Assembly: GCA_948567375.1 (NCBI GenBank)
Contig: OX419755.1
Location: 4,593,001-4,657,000, forward strand
Length of the DNA: 64,000 nt
From: Lunularia cruciata
Taxonomy: Eukaryota > Streptophyta > Marchantiopsida > Lunulariales > Lunulariaceae
Direction: 5' to 3'
How positions within the stretch are numbered: the stretch's first letter is position 1; every line of letters starts with the position of its first letter. Positions 1 through 13,480 of this stretch are shown here, in pieces. The notes under the pieces were generated by a model that saw only the letters and a list, made by a program, of their open reading frames with translations, did not search any database and was not told the DNA's origin. Made by a program: the position numbers and the translations under genes.

Positions 1-844
1 ATGTTACAACGAGAAGTGAAAATTTCCTGCGTCCTCTACAATTCAGTCATGGGGGAGCTTACTGTCCTGGTCGACGTAGCAATTTGTATTTGCAGCCTTA
101 CACTTGGTCGTGCAAGCTCCTCATGGTTTTGACTGGAGACATATCCAGAAGGTTTTGATATGTTTGAGGCTTTAACGATTACAAGCAGTTGCACGACAGT
201 TGTCTGTGCATTATATTCCTCGTTCTGCAAGAGCTGACACAGCGAGGACTCGGAAGACTCTGCTGAATATATTTTTCTCAACCGAAGCGCATGATTCTGT
301 CATAATCCAGCCGTCAAAGGACACGTTCAGAAGGTACTACTGGGATCATACTCATTGAACATGACCAATGGATTTAAAGGAAGAGCAGAAACATCTAATC
401 ATGTATCTCAGATACGATTCTGCCAACGACGCGGTCCCTACTGCACATCACAGAACTTTCTTCGCAGCTTTCAGTACCTCCCGGTGGGACATTACTTCCT
501 GCAGCACTCCGTGCAAACCTCAAGGGGCACAGAGTTTGCAGGTTCAGTTTCCTCAATAATAGTGGTCAACATTTAAACCCCTCGATCGATTTTGAGATGG
601 TCTGGCGCATGTAATGTGCAGAGATCTGTGTCTTTAAAGTAATCAAACACCAAACACGAGTTCTCTGCATCTTGTAAAATAACATTAGTAGATTCACCAT
701 CAAGTTACAGAGACGTAGTGGTCCTGAACCCCACTGCTTTGAGTTCGCACACATGTGGTGGGACAATGATCCAACCGTGAGGTATATCCAAAATGTAAAG
801 AGGCAGTAAATTTCACTTATATAAATTTTCCAAAATGCCAATGC
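1..844. other. No gene recognised; 3' flank of the RimM-pyrophosphorylase gene
   Basis: Only short open frames on both strands, none with a recognisable motif or a consistent splice pattern. The stretch lies just downstream of the stop codon of the minus-strand gene ending at 845, so its right part is probably that gene's 3' UTR. I see no repeat or RNA gene in it. Confidence 0.5.
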
Positions 845-3800
845 TCATAGTGAGCTCTGCTCGGTGGCAGTAGTATCAACAAGATCATCCACATCTCCTT
901 CTAAGTGCCCTCCCATGTAGGCCACATTAAGTTTTCTAAGTTGATTGTCGGAGTAAGAGAGGGCTAAAGGTGATAATCTTTCATTTAAGGAGATAATCAT
1001 ATTTCGCGCTGTGTCAACACTATCAGGGACTTCTGAACCTGCAGCATTTTTGATTGGTGCAAATTCTTCCTCCCGCTTCACTTCCAGCAATGCAACCTGA
1101 GGAGTGGCAGGGGCAGAGGGAGAGGCAGAGTCAGTTTTCCGGCATACAAGATTGATTTCAGATTAAAACTGCAGTCACCTGCAAGGCGGATGAGATAATG
1201 ATGTCAGAATACTGGCAACTGCTGAAGTTGTATACCTTGTTCGGATCACAGAATCTGAAGGAATCAAATATGAAACGCTCTAGCTTGACCCCATTTGCTT
1301 TCTCAGGTACCACGTCAATCCACTCCTCATTTTCCTCCTTCACATGCGGAATTTGCTTCAATGCTGGGTGAAACTTGAGCTTATTCTCCGAAGCTCCGAG
1401 CTGTTTCAGGAAATTGACAGAGAAGATATTCACGCATATATGTGCAGCTCTAAACTTGAGTCTACTTCCTTGACTATTATCCTCAGTTGCATGTTTCAGT
1501 GTTTCTGGAATCTCGCTGTACTCCAGCACACTGTAATGAGGTTTGTCATCATAAGTAGTGAGGCTCGAGCGTTCAGAGCCCACTCTGTCCTCCATCTCAT
1601 GGTTTATACAAATTACACCAACGGCTTCCTCTGGAGATGTCTTGGTGACCACTTTGATACTAACGTCGGCTTCCTGGTCAATCGTGTAACCAAAAAATAC
1701 TGGATCCGCTACCCTTACAAGGGCATTATCCACAGCGTACACCTGCATAGTTCAACAGCCTCGACGATGAGATCGCTCACAATTCAAGAGAAAGTTTTCA
1801 AACGAGATGAAAATCGGTGATAAGAAGCTCAAAACTAGATGTACATAGTTGGTGCTTAATATATCTAAACTACCAATATCCAATGGCGATATAGCTACTA
1901 ACATAAGGTTGATCCAACAGCCACCTATAACCACATCTGTCGCGTATATTGATTGACTAATCCGAGAACCCTCGTGCTCAGGTACTTCCAAACTTTATTG
2001 TTTGACTCTAATTACGCAAGTGATGATTTTAATTATCTAAAACTTCTAGCAAGCATATATTTAGACAAGGACTTAAGTTGATCCAGACGATAGATAGGTA
2101 GCTTCTTACCTGTACAAAGTCTACACCCTCTTCTGCTAGGCGGTCAGTTATGCCTTGTGCGTTTAGGGCACTAAAAAGGCCCCCATTTCCACTCGGTGCC
2201 TGTGCCACCTTCCAAGGACTCTCAAGAAGAATGCGGTGCTGACCCTCAGTCATCTCGAGACTGATGCAGGGCAAGCTATCTTGCTTGAGAAACCAAACCT
2301 GGATTAGCACGAAGATCCAGAGTTAGATAGATATAAGAACTGATAATCGATGTGTTCCAGTGCGTGGCACTTAATAGAAGTCATAGAGCAGTGACAACAC
2401 GAGCAATGAGGCAAAGACCAAAAATAAATCAAAGGACATACCTGATTGATTTCGAGCCCAAAAAACTCGTTCTCCTCGAAGTGTTCGCGGGTAGACATAT
2501 CCGTGGCATCACTTGTCATCACAATCCACGGTATGCGTGGCCTTGTTTCACACTGTGTGACCTGATTAGATACAAAAGGCAGATTCAGATAACTTCCTAC
2601 AACGTTTGTCTCCTTGGAAAGTGGCAGAAGCGTGATAGTGAGTAAATCACTGTGCGCTGAGGGTAGGACTGGTTACAATACGAAAGACGTTCGCGAGAAA
2701 CACCACGGAAAACAAATTGTACTAATGAAACGTACCAATTTCGCCATCTCTTCTACTATAAGCAAACGCTCTGCTTGTAACTGAAATAAGGACTTTTGGC
2801 TAGAAAGACCCAAGTCAATGGCTCCTTTCACTGCTGAATGGGAGTTGCCTAGTCGGGAGCTTTGACCCCCTGCGAGGACGGCCACAGCGACTTTTCCATC
2901 AGCTATCAACTGTAGCCCTTCTTTCCACCATCGTACCATTTCCCCAGTATCCTCTGATTCGTTGCCTTGTTCAAGCCAAGCATCAAGCTCTTGCCAGTTT
3001 ACACTTGGGAAGTCCGAAGGTGGACCTGGATTGAAATCACTGTCTTGCTGCCTGAACACATGGAGCACAAGTTGGACTGAGTTGGCACCGAACATGTACT
3101 TTCCATCTAAGTATTGACATACAGGGGACATCTTACAGCCAAGTGCTGTTAAGTGCCTCATAATCTGTAAATGTACTCCTCAAACACGTCAATTTCTTGG
3201 TTAGAAGTATGAGCAAGCACCACAATGGTTACAATCACAGATCATCTGTGTAGACTCACCTTACCGGTAAGTTGGATACAGGGAGAACATCTTGGACTGC
3301 ACGCTGAAAAGAAGCAAAGTCCATCCCTAGCAACTGATCCACTAAGGCTTGCTTTTGATCTTCAGTACCACAGGACATCCCCCCAAGAATGTGCGTTTGC
3401 CCCATGGCAGTCAACTTTTTCTTCACCCCTGCAAACCTATCACGTATTTTCCGTTTCTCCTTGACTCCCTGCAGACAGTTGAACACAGCTGTATAAGCAG
3501 ATAGTTTTACAACTCTCGAGAGATGTTGGGACGCGACGATATGTGCAGGAACAGCACCCCAAGGAGAGTGTCAGTGATGTTCCAACAGCTACTGGGTAAT
3601 TTCACAGAGGCAAAATACTCCAGTTTCTAATGGTTTGGCAAGATTCATTACGAACTACAGAGAGACATATTCGTAAAAGACATGCAATACTAACCTGCTT
3701 TCGTTTGATTTTCTCATCGCTGCTTTCAACAGGAGTATTCAGCTCGAGAAGCCCAGCTGGTGGATTTATCTCAACCCGCCTTCGCTCTTTGTCAACTATG

Positions 3801-5335
3801 GGGACAATTTCTTTGACGAATGGTACCCAGACCTTTTGATTCGAAGCTCCATCAATTCGGCTGACTTGTAGGAGGTCAGTATCACCACCAGTATTATAAA
3901 CATCCAATATCACACCAATTTTTTGACCACTCTCCTGTCACGACGAACAGCAACTGCATGCCGTTAGCAAAATAGGTTCCCAGAATCTCTGATTTCCAGT
4001 GCGGTAAGAAACCTAACAAGCATCGCAAGCCCTACTCTGGAAGATAATTACGCCAACCTTGGCAGTGACACTTACGACCATCGTTATGAGGTGTCAGGCA
4101 ATGTGAATGCATTTACCTGAAGAACTACTGTCATACCGACGAGATCAGGAATATAGAACTCATCATCGTCCAATGAAGGTCGTTCTGTCACTAGCAGGGT
4201 TGAGCCAACGAGATCACCCGCCTACAAAAATGAGAACATTAGATTACTGGCGCTTGAAATAAAAGTGATCTAAAATATATAATTCTGTCCAGAAAATTTC
4301 CTCGTCAGAATACGATGACTCTCTTTATACAACTACACTTCACACCAATCTCTAAGAAATGAAATAGCACCTTTTCAATCGAGTTGAACCCTTTAAAAGT
4401 GACAAGCCATGAAGGACGCTTCCCGCCGACTTCTCTGCCCTCCAGAAGCTCAACCTCATGATACACAGGTTTACCCATAGATTTGGAGCGCACCCATCGT
4501 TTACCTGGCTGAACCCAAGCACGAAACAATTTTTATAAGTAAATCTTTGAAGTTGCCGAACATTATTATCTGGTTTCAGGTATATCTATTGACCAGGGTC
4601 TGCTGTTCATCAGGCCAAGAGTTGCCGGAAGCTTTGAAGTTTAATTTTCTGTAGGAAGCAAAGTCTGCACATAACCGTGGAAAGCTTCAAACAACCATGA
4701 TGGTTCCAATTACTAGGAATAATATTAGTTTTATGATATTTAGCAGTCCTCTACGAAGTCCTTTGTCAACCTTTACATGGAAACATCCTATTACCTTCTC
4801 AAAGCGTTCCTCAGGGAAATCAGTAAGAGAATACACGTGAAGTTCGCCATGTACTCCATGTGTGTCAGCAATGTATCCCACTTCCACGAAATCGCCAGTG
4901 TCCTTGACCTCGGTTTCCAAAATTGGACTCGCAAAGCATGTGATCACTGCTACCACAGAAGCGACAACTGATTCAGAGAAGTGCCTCACAGACATTATTA
5001 TTACTGGAACTGAATTTTCGACGATCAGAAACAATCTCTAGCACACTTTGCTTGGAGCTTCAAGACGTTCGGTGTATTTATTTACCTCTTCGGTTCTGAG
5101 CATAAGAATATGGAGGCCCCAAATTTAAACCGGGACTTGTCCTCCGGAACACGAATTTCTCCAGCAGCAACCGGTATGACTTCAGAAGAAACGAATGTTG
5201 CAATTGAGTCAGTAAGAAAGAAATCAGCGACATTTTGAGCAGCCTCCCCCGTGATACCGAAGATCTTCTAGAAATGACATGTAGGACGACATAAGCTCGT
5301 GAACGAGCTGAAATTATGACATTCATCGATACCAA
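845..5335 (-). CDS. RimM domain fused to UDP-N-acetylhexosamine/UDP-sugar pyrophosphorylase-like domain, probably organellar
   Basis: Eleven exons on the minus strand, in order of transcription: 5335-5086, 4946-4795, 4508-4371, 4221-4117, 3934-3695, 3468-3265, 3164-2736, 2561-2442, 2298-2110, 1742-1236, 1096-845 (stop TGA at 845-847). All junctions are GT-AG and the phases agree, giving about 861 codons. Residues 1-80 are rich in Arg/Ser/Leu with few acidic residues, as in an organellar transit peptide. Next comes a RimM N-domain (GYIADTHGVHGE) and a PRC-barrel part (FYIPDLVGMTVV, VWVPFVKEIVP). The second half has the sugar-nucleotide pyrophosphorylase loop LAGGQSSRLG, then WIVMTSDATD, APSGNGGLFSAL, VYAVDNALVRVADPVFFGY and REEEFAPIKNAAG, all UAP/USP family hallmarks. 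RimM helps mature 16S rRNA; the second domain would make a UDP-sugar from UTP and a sugar-1-phosphate. The exon 2 acceptor has a nearby alternative 3 nt upstream (CAG or TAG). The start ATG is the first in frame; downstream in-frame ATGs exist. Confidence 0.85.
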
Positions 5336-6973
5336 CTAGGATAAAAGCTCAATTCAAATACAGCGTGATAAGCGAACAATAGGCCACAGCAGATATCATA
5401 TTCGCGGCCATTTTTATCTAAAAGAAAAGAAAATCTAAAGTCCCGCACATCTTTCAAGTAAATTTGTGCACATAGCACAAAACACTTTCAGCTGTACGAC
5501 TATAGAAAGCAGAAATTCCACATTTTGAACTTCGGGAGCAGACAACGTTCCACGATGAATCTGTGACCCCGAGACAGGAAACCACCATCCTCAAATGCAA
5601 TAAACGATCCAAAAATTCCCATTCATAAGCATATAATCCGGTGCTGAAAAAGGGCTCCCCTCAAACAACATACGTCGATAAAGAGATCCAGAAACCACGT
5701 GAAGTTCGAATTCAGGCCAGAGAAGTAGAGAAAAGACACGGGGAACCCAATTAATCCAATTCGTGTGATACCTGAGGAGTCACTACAACAGTCGCGGCAG
5801 CTTTCAGGGAACCGATGGGCTTCGAGCGGCCCGCAAACACAACTCCTTGCAACGGGCTGTGCACTCGGGCACATGTGCTTCGCAGAGCCATAGCCATATT
5901 ACCTCGCCTCTCTTACCACTGCACAACAACAAACTCAACCTCTGTGCAGTTGAAAGAGATTGAGTTTGCAAATGAGTTCTGGTTTGATTTCCTTAAACCC
6001 TACAGAGGGTTCCTAAGCGAAACCAGCTGAAGATACCGGATAAGCCTCCCAATGAATCGGAACTTCTTTTCGTTGTCGGGCCTGGGTTTTAGTGAGCTCT
6101 ATCGGAACTGGCAGTTGACAGCAAGGCGAGCTGTTGACCACCTTCAACGTCAACTGCGTCAGGCCAGACTCTTACGATTTCCACTGATTAAGCTTAATGT
6201 TATTGAAATACAGCTTGCTTCACGTCTTCCCCATCTTTCTCCACCTCTTGATTACTGCTTGGCTTGCCTAAGAGTGATTATGCTACCACTTGCTTCATGT
6301 CTCAGTCATCTTGATTCGACTTAGGTTTTGGAGTAAAAAGAAATCTAAGAGAAGTTTACTCGATGGGTTCGTCTTTTGCCGATGTCACAAGCTCTTTTTT
6401 GGGATTTAGAAGAGAACATATAAAAAGTTGTATTGGAGCGACGATTCACAGTGCAATACTTTTCATTCCATGGAGCCTATGTTGCTAGAGTCCACTTTAT
6501 ATTGTGGTTTCCAATGCAATATATAGAAACTGTGAGAAGGGTTTAACTTTCCATGGTACTGCATTCGTTTTAAGGTAAGGCCGTCAACAACGTCAAGTGA
6601 GGATTTTGCTTAGGAAGTACATTGAGATCCACTCATTTCCATAACTTGATTTAGAAGTGCACATGGAGGTAAGAACTACGGTTCTATTGCCATCGAAGTC
6701 TCAGTCCTCTTTCGTATATCGAACTGACGGTTAGAACAGGCAGCCTAGACAATCAGTCTGCATGAACTTTGATCCTTACTCCGGACTTGATGTGTACAGA
6801 TATCCTAGTAAGTTCGAGCTGGTGGGAGCTAAACTCTGATAGGAGTGAAAAAGGGCTCAACCATGGAGTAAGTGTAATGAGATTCCTACTGTAGTTAGGA
6901 GAGTCTCGGGAACTGGAAGAATCGCAAGCCCCGTAGTCCAGGAATTCGGCTCTTGTATGTTGCTGCAGTAGGG
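5336..6973. other. Intergenic, no gene recognised
   Basis: The stretch lies between the first exon of the RimM-pyrophosphorylase gene and the stop codon of the O-methyltransferase gene, both on the minus strand. It should therefore hold the promoter and 5' UTR of the former and the 3' UTR of the latter. Open frames are short, carry no family motif and do not splice together. No repeats noticed. Confidence 0.5.
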
Positions 6974-9669
6974 TCATTTCTTTCGGCAAAGGGACATGCC
7001 ATCTCCAATCGTCACCTACATATACCTTTGTATATTAGAAAATTCGTAGACAATCTTTATTGAGATTACATGTATATTATACACCTTATATATACTCTTC
7101 AGCTCAAACTCCCAGCGAATGAGCCCTAATCAGGTTATCCAAAGGTAAAAATGGCTAACTGGATTATGGACGAACGGAACGAGGAGATGAACATGCATAC
7201 CAGACTGTAGTCAATCCGATCGTCTGTAAGTAAAAAAGCATTGAAGTCACGGATAGTTTGAGTTCTAACATCTACAATCTGCAAAATAGATCGAATGTCA
7301 GTCCCAGATAGTATCCCTAGGATATCAAGATGCTCACGCTCAATCCCGTAAGCTTGGTTTGAAACCTACCTCGGGATCAGCTACATCTCCATGCCAGAGG
7401 ACATTGTCGACCATAATTAATCCTCCTGGCCTCATCTGCAGTAGAGGAGAACAAATCAACTTAGCATCGGAATGGTGTGTTGTGAGATAAGGCTGCGTGC
7501 TGGCAAGCTGCATTCACATTTAGTAGCAATCAATTTCTTTGTAACAGTTGGAAACAAGTCACTTCGAAGTTCTAAAAGAAGTGGGCCCACATTTATACAT
7601 TTATTTGTCACAATCCCACAGCTTATCGTGAAAGATTTGAAATTACAGAATTTAACCCCATCATTTATTTAATTTTCGGGCACTTGTGGTCCGACTTCTA
7701 GCTAGTTAAGATGGCGAGCAGTCAAAAAAGGGAACAAAACTTCCAGGTTTCTTCTTGTCTCGTGAGCTCTTCCCTGTGATTAACGAAGTGCAAGGTAAAG
7801 GTTGCATACCAGTTGTAGCAGTAGCTCATAGTACTTAGGGTACATTCTCTTATCTGCATCCAGAAACGCGAAGTCGTAGCTGAAACAAAAATGTTAAACT
7901 CCCACTATGTCATAAGCTGGACAATCAGCAGCCGACGTAAGTGATGCAACATGCCATGAAAATGTCGATAAGGTTTTGTAACTGAAGATGGAAGAAGTGA
8001 CGATTCACCTTCCAGCACCGCCCTCCAAAAGCAGCTGATTGAGGGTGTCAACAGCCATCCCGAGTCTTATATCCACCTGCATACTCACAATGCATCAAGT
8101 GATTGAACTTGAGCGAGTTTGTATGTCCCCGACAAAATGGCAGATATTTAGATGTAGATTATTCGATTAACTTTCCCAGCAATTCTCTGTCAATTGGAAG
8201 CTTAAGGTATGAATAGCATGGATAATCCTAAATCAAAGAGGGTGCAGAGGATCTACCTTGTGAGAAACACCTGCCAGCTTGAAATATTTTTCAGCAAAAG
8301 CCATTGTTCTTTCATCTCTGTCGCAGGCCACAAGACGACCCGAATCTGGTAACACCAACGCGACAGCTAACGATGAATAGCCCTGCGCCATAAGCTTTCA
8401 TTGATCATTCCTTCACTGGAATACGTTGTAAACAAGGATCGACATATGCCATGCAACAACATTGATCTAGTATCATTCGTAGTATTCTCACTAGTATCAT
8501 TCGTAGTATTCTCACTACTTCAAAACATTCATACGGAAAATTTATACGAAACTAGATATCGACATCATGGTAGCTTACTGCAAATACTCCTACTTCGATG
8601 CATTTCTCAGCACCCATCAACCGAGCCAGCATAGCCAAAAGTTGTCCTTGGCTTCGTGCAACCTGCAAAAATTATGTTCAAGTTGAATCTTTAACATCGA
8701 GCTCGACCAACAATCGACTTGTTCAGACCTCAGGTCAAGCGCTTGTGAAGAGCAGTTTCTTCATTCCACCTTGTCAGCTCCCGTTTTAGAATGCAGGGAC
8801 TGAGAACTACTGAAATTGCTCTTAGTTCTGACCTGACAGAGAAACCAAATCGTACCTGCACAGCTGATATATCGCTGATATAGGATATCACGGAAAGAAT
8901 GCAAGAAGAGTATGAAGGGCAAAAGAACAATCACAGTAGAATTTCACGTCAACTAACTGAACGTGGACTGTGAAGAACTTCCAGATCAGCATGGCTACGA
9001 GCCTAAGCAGGTCAATACAAACCTGCATAGCAAAACTAGGTTGGGTCTTCTCCGTCTCTTCACGTAGTTCCCGCAATATCTGTAAAATAACATACAGTCC
9101 ACATTCAGTTGAAATGGTACTCTCAACTCTCTGTGAAAAACTCCTTATTCTCCGGAATTTTCTCCGCAATTGAAAATGGTCAAAACCTAAACGGACTTGA
9201 GCGGAATGTGCAAACAGTGTGTTCAAACGTTTCTGATAGATTTGCAGCCGACAACTGAGAATTTTCATGAAACTAAAGACGTGATCCGCAATAACACATT
9301 AGGAGGAGTACCACGACGACACAACATTGAACAGTACAATTAACACTGCTGGAACGCGGAGCTCAAACTGTAGTTGCCATAGAATTCGTCGCCGAAGCTT
9401 ACCGCTGGTTCCCGGACTTGGTCTTGAACATAGTGAGCCAAACGAACATCAAAGATCCCAGTAGCCTTGAGTGAAGGCCCGGTCTTTTCTCGAATAGACT
9501 TCTTAACTTCTTCTACACGGCGCTGATCAGCAAAAACCTCGAACTTCCGTATCCTTTGCTGCATACAACTCGCAAATTGCACACCGCTGGTTCGCTTAAC
9601 AGACTTTCCCAGCCCCGACCATGCTACACCACGCCACAGACCCACATCTGCAATCCCAGCCATCGCCAT
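6974..9669 (-). CDS. Class I (CCoAOMT-like) SAM-dependent O-methyltransferase with probable plastid transit peptide
   Basis: Nine exons: 9669-9403, 9079-9023, 8662-8579, 8382-8257, 8076-8009, 7879-7810, 7435-7370, 7278-7201, 7015-6974 (stop TGA 6974-6976). All introns are GT-AG, phases agree, and the total is 285 codons plus stop. Residues 1-60 look like a transit peptide: MAMAGIADVGL start, basic, Ser/Arg rich. The SAM-binding motif I (IEVGVFA then GYSSLAVALVLP) is split by an intron. It is followed by ACDRDER (motif II), YDFAFLDADK with the metal-binding Asp, and MVDNVLWHGDVADPE with the second metal-ligand region. The protein ends in VTIGDGMSLCRKK, the usual C-terminus of the family. Relatives methylate caffeoyl-CoA or flavonoid catechols with a divalent cation. 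The substrate here cannot be read from sequence, and a plastid member could act on another catechol. Confidence 0.9.
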
Positions 9670-10310
9670 AGCTCCAGAGCATCACACAGTCCACCACTTC
9701 TGTAACTTTTTAAAACTCCCGGCAGGTTTTAATTCTGTGCTGTCAATGAATCCAGTGCATCAGCACATAGTCTAAGACAACAGAAATGTTAAACTCCAGC
9801 ACTCCGCCTTCAGATCGACCTAACCCAGAAAACAGGACTGAGTAAACCCAAGTTCTCTACAACAAAACAACTGCACATCAAGAAGTTTATACGCAATTTC
9901 ACATCTGCTTTATAAATTTACTCAAATGGTTTAGCTCCAGCCTTCTCATCTTCCAAATACCCCTCAAGAAGCAAGACTCGATTGAAGAACGAGGGCATAG
10001 CTCAAGCAAATTTGAATTCTATTTCAGCTCAGGTTCATTTACTAAATTCCTTAGCAAAAGCGCTCACTTCTTCATCGGCACACAAACACAGAAGACCACG
10101 GACGCAAGACTCAGAAAATCAACCTAAGCAAGAGAACCACTGCACATCGACCGTTCTTTCGATTCAATAGCAACTCCGGTTCAACATTTTTGCACCAATT
10201 ACAATTACCTGAAAGAACTCCAGCACCGCCTAGAAGTAAACCCAGATATCTTTGGCAGATTTCTCATACCGATAGGGCTTAGTCCCATTTCCCCTCTTAC
10301 GTCTTATCCT
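9670..10310. other. Upstream region of the O-methyltransferase, no gene recognised
   Basis: The region 5' of the O-methyltransferase start should hold its promoter and 5' UTR. One 62-codon frame at 9982-10170 has no motif and is judged chance. No repeat structure was noticed until the degenerate units that start near 10312. Confidence 0.45.
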
Positions 10311-10311
10311 T

Positions 10312-10500
10312 GATGGATGTTCCAGTAGTTTGTAAAGCATATGACTTTCATAGACTTGCATTTGAGGTGATAGATGTTCCAATAATTTGTATACCATATG
10401 ACTTGCTCGGATATTTTAGGTTATAGGTTCTCCAATAATTTGTGGATATATGAGGTGATAGATATTTCCAATAATTTGAAAACTATACTACTTGCATAGC
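10312..10500 (+). repeat. Degenerate tandem units (about four, 35-58 bp)
   Basis: Four imperfect units begin near 10312, 10369, 10422 and 10457. Each has a TGATAGATgTTCCAATAATTTG-like core, and most continue into ATATGACTTGCAT-like sequence. The last unit ends in CTACTTGCATAGCTAAGATATC. A related unit is found at about 17583-17640, right after the broken non-LTR retrotransposon. I infer that these units belong to that element's 3' end. Confidence 0.5.
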
Positions 10501-10745
10501 TAAGATATCTTAAATTAAATTAAGTGCAGTAGAGTAGATTTAGAGTAGATTTCTCTTCCCTAAGATAAGATATCTTAGCCCCATTTTACCCCCTATGTCT
10601 CATACTTGTTAGGCTTGATGAGGTATTCCCATCCTTCTTGGTATTCTCCATTCTTCTTGGTATTCTCCGCGGTCGGCTTTTTCCCCTTCATCCAAGAACG
10701 ATGGGGTCTTCCCATTCCTTCTTGTTATGCTACGCGGTCACCTTT
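10480..10745 (+). repeat. Dispersed repeat, copy 1
   Basis: This copy contains CTACTTGCATAGCTAAGAT, then GCCCCATTTTACC, then GGCTTGATGAGG followed by TTCCCATCCTTC, and two CGCGGTC-ending stretches (near 10669 and 10730). The same ordered words occur at 17605-17790. Parts of them recur at 13481-13740 in both orientations. It could be a 5'-truncated copy of the retrotransposon downstream or an unrelated short repeat. Confidence 0.55.
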
Positions 10746-13417
10746 TTCACATAGACTACAACATTGCCACCTGAATGGTTCAGGTGCCCTCGAAGGATAC
10801 CTGAGGGGAACCAAGTCCACTGCCCAAGATCGATACCTTCAAATCCCAAGACAAGCAGCAGCTGCAGAAGCCCGATTCCTCGTGCCAAACCCAATCCCCA
10901 AAACCACCCATTGCATCACCCACGTGACGGAAGTTTGAGCTCAGATGCTCAGAGTTCCTTCCAACAAAATGTCCATGCTTCTGCTGTAGACGCGTACATT
11001 GTACTAACTCTTCGTCATCTTCTCCAGTCAGTTGTCCACATGGGCTGAGTTGACAACCATAAAATCAAAGCCGTCTCAATCTCAGGCAAGAATCACTGGA
11101 CTTGGAGGGTACAGATGATTAATATCAACCTCTGTTCATTTCAATGACGGGCTCATAATAATCTTTGGTCAATCAGTTTAGGTTCAGCATCTGAATTTCA
11201 GCCTAGAATAATTGGAGCAACTTGGAGCAACTTGGATACTACAACAGTTTATTGGTTTTGGAGGTCTCATGGGTCTCTTCAGGATAAAAGGTCCGAGCAT
11301 AACTGGGGGTACCATATTCTTCACGCGGGTATGGAGAGGTACCGTCACTGACAGAGGGGAGGGTTTTTAACCCTTGTAATTTCCGTGTTTATTGTTCTGA
11401 AAACCTCATTTTTAGTCCCTTACACAAACAAACATGTCACGTCCATTAAGCACTGCTTCGTTTCTAATCTGCATCAATATGCAATAAAATTTAATTCCAT
11501 CAATATATTTGAAACGGAGGGGTTGCAGCATTGGTAATTCAAGTGGCAACGATGTATAAGATTTGTCCATTTTCTCTTGTTCCTTCAAATATTCATAATA
11601 TTTTTCATTTTTAAAAGTATCTTTATCTTTATATTCTCATCATGATTAATTCTCATCACATAAAATGCGCCATTTCTCCCTTTACCAGAAAGATATTATC
11701 ACTGGAAGACGTTATTTTCCAGAATCAGTTTTAATTCTCCATTTTGTCAAAAAATATTTCAAGGGACTGATTATAAATTCTAGCAATAAGGTTAGCAGAA
11801 AATTCTCCAAAGGATACTCCGTGCAAGGTGTTGAATTAGAAGACGAATATTACTGTATTTACTATTTGGACTTTGTGGATAGTGATCTGAGCCCCCGGAA
11901 TTTAGCAAATACCCTTCCTCTGCAACCCTTCTCTTCTACAATGCCTACAATCATTATAAGTAACCATAATGCTCGTGTCCATCAATGACCTATTTCTACC
12001 TTATTCATCCTTTTGGAACAAAGACTAAAGAAGTGAACCAGTTTAATTTATGCTTCTCTCAAGTAGCGGAGTTGAAATATTAAGATATTCCCTCGTTACC
12101 AGAAGTTTTCAAATCTCTTGTACTCTGCTCATCACGTTCTTGTATAAAACAAGATTTTTGTTCAACAAGTAATCCCTATTCTTTTGCCTTTCAGTCGCAA
12201 ACCACATGATCTAACAAGGTGCTACACTAATATTGTGCTCCATCAAAACACGTGTGGGTCATGTTTGACGAGACATAGTCTCTTGTAGAATCTAAGGTTC
12301 TCACGTAATAGATATTCAGGGCAACAAGCCAAGTTTAGAGATACCATCTATATAATATATGGAAGTTACGTGAGCTAAGACATATGGACCACTGGATACT
12401 ATGTTTTATTGCACACGGTAAGATTTTTCTTAATCTGAGTGACACCCAAAGTTGAGAATATAAAACTTATCAACTAATTATTTCCTAGTGCCCATGTTAT
12501 AATCATTTGTGTTTGCTGAAACTTGCATACATGTTATGTATCTTCATGGTGCATTGGGGTTAGATGTGGGGCAAAGAATTAAATTTCCCAATCGGCTGAA
12601 AATAACTGAGAACGCAAGACCTTTATATTGCAAACCAAGATAATGAATTATTTCCCATGTTCTGTACCTTTTCGTTTTTTTTTTATTACCACAAAAATGA
12701 CCTTGTGAGCTAAAGTTCGTCTCTCCTTCAAAATTCACATCCGATCTCTAATAGTATAATAATCATATGAGAAAGGAAAGTGGGTAGATACCGCTCCCCA
12801 ACTAACTATATATTTCTTGTCCAGAAGATTCATTAGTCTTCTTGAGGATGTTTCTCTTTTACCTTTTATTATATTCAACCTATTCGTTGTACGTCGTAAA
12901 TACATCACATGCAGCTTGTCACTGTTGAGTATATTACTCAAATTTTATTAGGAAGAAAGAAGAAGAAAAGAACCAACCTCGTAAACGAATGCACCTCAGC
13001 TGAACCTCGAAAATCACCAATCTAAAATATATTCCCATGCCAAAGACTGGATACTTTCTACACCACGGTCACTATATCAACCCTAGATCAGTAGAACAAA
13101 GTAGAGGCACTCGAAAGTCGAAATTAGAGTTTTCTCAGTTGCAGTATCTCACTTAAACTCCATTCTTATAGTCAAAGACCTAAGCTGCGATGCACGCTTT
13201 CTAAGTGGGTGAATTTGACATAAATTGATTAAGTTCATCTAGGCTAACGAAGTGGTTAAAGCTAAACACCAAAATCTGAACCACATGCGATTGAACTTAC
13301 ATGAAGACTTCGTTGAGATTCTCAAAGTCCATAGATAGAGTCTCCAAAAGTCTTAACTGGTGACTTCAAATAGGGACGAAAAACTAAGACGCATAGTAGA
13401 GTTAAATCAGTCTGGAA
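10746..13417. other. Intergenic, no gene recognised
   Basis: Short open frames only. The frames at 10606-10938 and 10764-11048 overlap each other in different phases and carry no known motif. The 11500-13000 part is AT-rich with no repeat family I can identify. Some of it may be decayed transposon sequence, but nothing supports a specific call. Confidence 0.4.
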
Positions 13418-13480
13418 AATAATAATACATTTTGACTTTGGGAGGAGGAAGAAAGCCGACCTCCTAGAACACAAGAAGGA

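Noticed and set aside
1344-1820. 158-codon plus-strand frame
   Set aside because: Shadow of exon 10 of the minus-strand pyrophosphorylase, which has clear family motifs and consistent splicing.
10606-11048. Two overlapping plus-strand frames with Pro/Arg-rich translations
   Set aside because: They overlap in different phases, partly cover the dispersed repeat, and show no motif or splice partner.
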